Positions 62,620 to 64,000 of a stretch of DNA of 64,000 nucleotides are shown piece after piece. A program made the translations under genes and the position numbers. Below the pieces are notes generated by a model. It was not told the DNA's origin, made no database searches, and saw only the letters and a program-made list of their open reading frames with translations. Source of the stretch: Methylotenera_A sp049687015 (GTDB taxonomy: Bacteria; Pseudomonadota; Gammaproteobacteria; Burkholderiales; Methylophilaceae); NCBI GenBank assembly GCA_049687015.1, contig JBAVIP010000029.1:1-64000 (forward strand). The letters run 5' to 3'. Numbering within the stretch: the stretch's first letter is position 1; each line of letters begins with the position of its first letter.

Positions 62620-62925
62620 TTAAGCTGGCACGACGACAACCTCGCCAGATCCTGTTTTGCCAAGGTTGTCATGCCAGGTGACGGTGATTTTGTCACCTGC
62701 TTTTGCACCTTTCAGGTGAAAAGTGAGGTAAGGATTTTTAGAAATTCCCGTGCCCCATTGCATTTCCAGCACGGGTTGATCGCCTAAAGTCACGGTAACT
62801 AGCTGAATAAAATGCGCGGGAATCAGCTGGCCAAAATCATCTTTTTTACGGCCAGTTTCCATGGGGTGGTTGATAATCACTTTCACTTCCGTCACGTCGA
62901 CCGTCAGCTTGGCGCGCATTTTCAT
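62620..62925 (-). CDS. soxZ: Sulfur-carrier subunit SoxZ
   Basis: A 101-residue immunoglobulin-like protein: RAKLTVDVTEVKVIINHPMETGRKKD, then HFIQLVTVTLGDQPVLEMQWGTGISKNPYLTF in part and GDKITVTWHDNLG. SoxZ partners SoxY, which carries sulfur intermediates on a Cys. I chose ATG 62925, preceded by GGAAG; ATG 62937 overlaps the soxY stop (TAATG) and is an alternative. Converges with the DUF2892 gene. Confidence 0.92.
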   Translation of the reverse strand: MKMRAKLTVDVTEVKVIINHPMETGRKKDDFGQLIPAHFIQLVTVTLGDQPVLEMQWGTGISKNPYLTFHLKGAKAGDKITVTWHDNLGKTGSGEVVVVPA

Positions 62926-62936
62926 ATTAGCTTCCA

Positions 62937-63380
62937 TTAACCGCACCCGTTCTCTAGCACTTCAACCGCCTTGCTATTGGTGTAGTACTTATCGCCCGCT
63001 TTTACAATAATCTTGACATCGCTGGTTTCAGCCATTTTGATGCGCGTAACCAAGTAAGGCAACGCGCCATTGCTGAACATGAAATTGCCGATGAGCGCGG
63101 TCGGATTATGTTCCACCAGCACACTCATCGCCTCGGTATTCGGGATGCGACTAGTGATTTCGATCTGCACGATTGCACCATTTTCAGCGCGGTCTGGCGC
63201 GATAATTTCAATGTCTTTGCTTGGAATTTCGCCATTAATCGTAAGATTTTTAGTGGCCTCATCTAGCTTGGTGGCCTCAAACGCCGCTTTATTCCACAAC
63301 GCTGCAAGCGCGGTAATTGGCAGCATGAATGCTGAAACCGCTACACCAGCCAAAATATTTAAAAATTCTCTTCGCTGCAT
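62937..63380 (-). CDS. soxY: Sulfur-carrier subunit SoxY
   Basis: A 147-residue protein with a Tat signal (QRREFLNILAGVAVSAFML) and a C-terminal swinging arm ending ENGCG with the substrate-carrying Cys second from last. Typical SoxY ends GGCG or GGCGG, so this arm is slightly changed. It overlaps the preceding gene stop by TAATG. No other sox genes are seen in the window. Confidence 0.92.
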   Translation of the reverse strand: MQRREFLNILAGVAVSAFMLPITALAALWNKAAFEATKLDEATKNLTINGEIPSKDIEIIAPDRAENGAIVQIEITSRIPNTEAMSVLVEHNPTALIGNFMFSNGALPYLVTRIKMAETSDVKIIVKAGDKYYTNSKAVEVLENGCG

Positions 63381-64000
63381 TAACTTAATCTTTTATCCGC
63401 TAATTTTTCATTTTCTTGCATGCGACGCAACTCTTTTAAGCGCGTCTCTACAATCGAATGCTCATAAAAATTGCCATCTTTAGCTTTCACTGCAAACTCC
63501 ATCTGCTCAATGGCCTTAGCCAAATTATATTGCCGATAATACGACTCACCCTGCGCCTGAAAGCGTAACAGGTTTTTGTTTTTTGCAGTGTAGGCTTTAG
63601 CCAAAATATCATAAAAATAAGCATCATTCGGGTATAGTGCTTGCTTGTCTTGCACCAATTTAATGGCTTTATCGGGCTGATTAATAGCCAAAAAATGTTC
63701 GGAATACCCGTAAATTAGCGAGCGATGATCTGGAAACAGCGCAAGCCCTTTAGCATATTGGCTGGCAGCAGCTTGCGGATTATTACGCGCCACTTCTAGT
63801 CGTGCAGCCAAATTTTCAATAAATGCATTTTTTGGCGCGTTGGTTTTAAGCCATTTTACTTGATTGGCAGTGCCGGCTAGATCATTTTTGCGCAGCATCG
63901 CCACAGCCAAACCATAGTGTTCGGCGGCTTCATTGGCAAATCGCCGCTCTTTAATATTGTCTTGAAATTGGTCAATTGCACCTTGCGCCAAGCCATCAGA
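63380..64000 (-). CDS. C-terminal part of a TPR protein, probably M48 metalloprotease (BepA-like), cut by window edge
   Basis: The frame is open to base 64000, so the start lies beyond the window. The visible 206 residues are TPR-like helices (YGLAVAMLRKNDLAGTANQ; AASQYAKGLALFPDHRSLIYGYSEHFL; KAIEQMEFAVKAKDGNFYEHSIVETRLKEL in part). This resembles the C-terminal TPR domain of periplasmic M48 peptidases; the HExxH site would be upstream and is not seen. It overlaps soxY by its stop codon. Confidence 0.7.
   Translation of the reverse strand, partial: SDGLAQGAIDQFQDNIKERRFANEAAEHYGLAVAMLRKNDLAGTANQVKWLKTNAPKNAFIENLAARLEVARNNPQAAASQYAKGLALFPDHRSLIYGYSEHFLAINQPDKAIKLVQDKQALYPNDAYFYDILAKAYTAKNKNLLRFQAQGESYYRQYNLAKAIEQMEFAVKAKDGNFYEHSIVETRLKELRRMQENEKLADKRLS

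Overview
The window looks like chromosome of a methylotrophic betaproteobacterium of the family Methylophilaceae (Methylotenera/Methylobacillus-like). Reasons: a 3-hexulose-6-phosphate synthase gene of the RuMP formaldehyde pathway; gene orders typical of Betaproteobacteria (petABC-sspAB; his cluster-HIT-tatABC; mla-ABC exporter-bolA-murA-hisG; sigma factor-DUF3619-DUF3106-RDD; purM / AI-2E permease-hda; cytochrome c4 / engB); and moderate-to-low GC. The genus is an inference.

Layout. 1-909: start of tuf and an upstream array of four tRNA genes (Thr-Tyr-Gly-Thr), the same order as the E. coli thrU-tyrU-glyT-thrT-tufB operon. 1000-4770: cytochrome bc1 complex (petABC) with sspA and sspB, minus strand. 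4891-7422: Nif3-like protein, a DegS/AlgW-type membrane serine protease and a flavin-fold protein. 7434-23923: one long minus-strand run, in transcription order mlaFEDCB, an ABC exporter pair, bolA-like, grxD, murA, hisG, hisD, hisC, hps, hisB, hisH, hisA, hisF, hisI, hisE, HIT and tatABC. 24154-27439: a prepilin-like gene with an excellent sigma-54 promoter, a divergent orphan histidine kinase and cytochrome c4. 27544-34556: GTPase, tRNA modification, pterin reductase and topoisomerase genes. 34614-41806: PBP7-type peptidase, lone gcvH, a coiled-coil protein with a recent internal duplication, holC, pepA, lptFG. 41812-43860: sigma-factor operon. 44021-47285: pilSR. 47282-54433: cation exchanger, ampD, an RND efflux pair and a dicarboxylate symporter. 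54430-62319: rsmB, two DUF3108 proteins, purM, AI-2E-type permease, hda and a flavoprotein. 62406-64000: small membrane protein, soxZ, soxY and the end of a TPR-containing protein.

Most of the window is conserved housekeeping DNA and tightly packed. No gene-free stretch exceeds 300 bp; the longest, 24805-25058, holds the divergent control region between the prepilin-like gene and the histidine kinase.

The most unusual item is the hexulose-6-phosphate synthase at 12865-13797. Its complete catalytic domain is followed by a hydrophobic segment and an Ala/Pro/Glu repeat tail, suggesting a membrane-tethered formaldehyde-fixing enzyme. The gene sits inside the histidine cluster but has its own apparent promoter and terminator. 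Other points of interest are the sigma-54 promoter that could connect the prepilin-like gene to PilSR in the same window, two related palindromic repeats (one intergenic, one apparently absorbed in frame into a flavoprotein gene), a 252-bp duplication in the coiled-coil gene, and two tRNA-Thr genes with odd bases.
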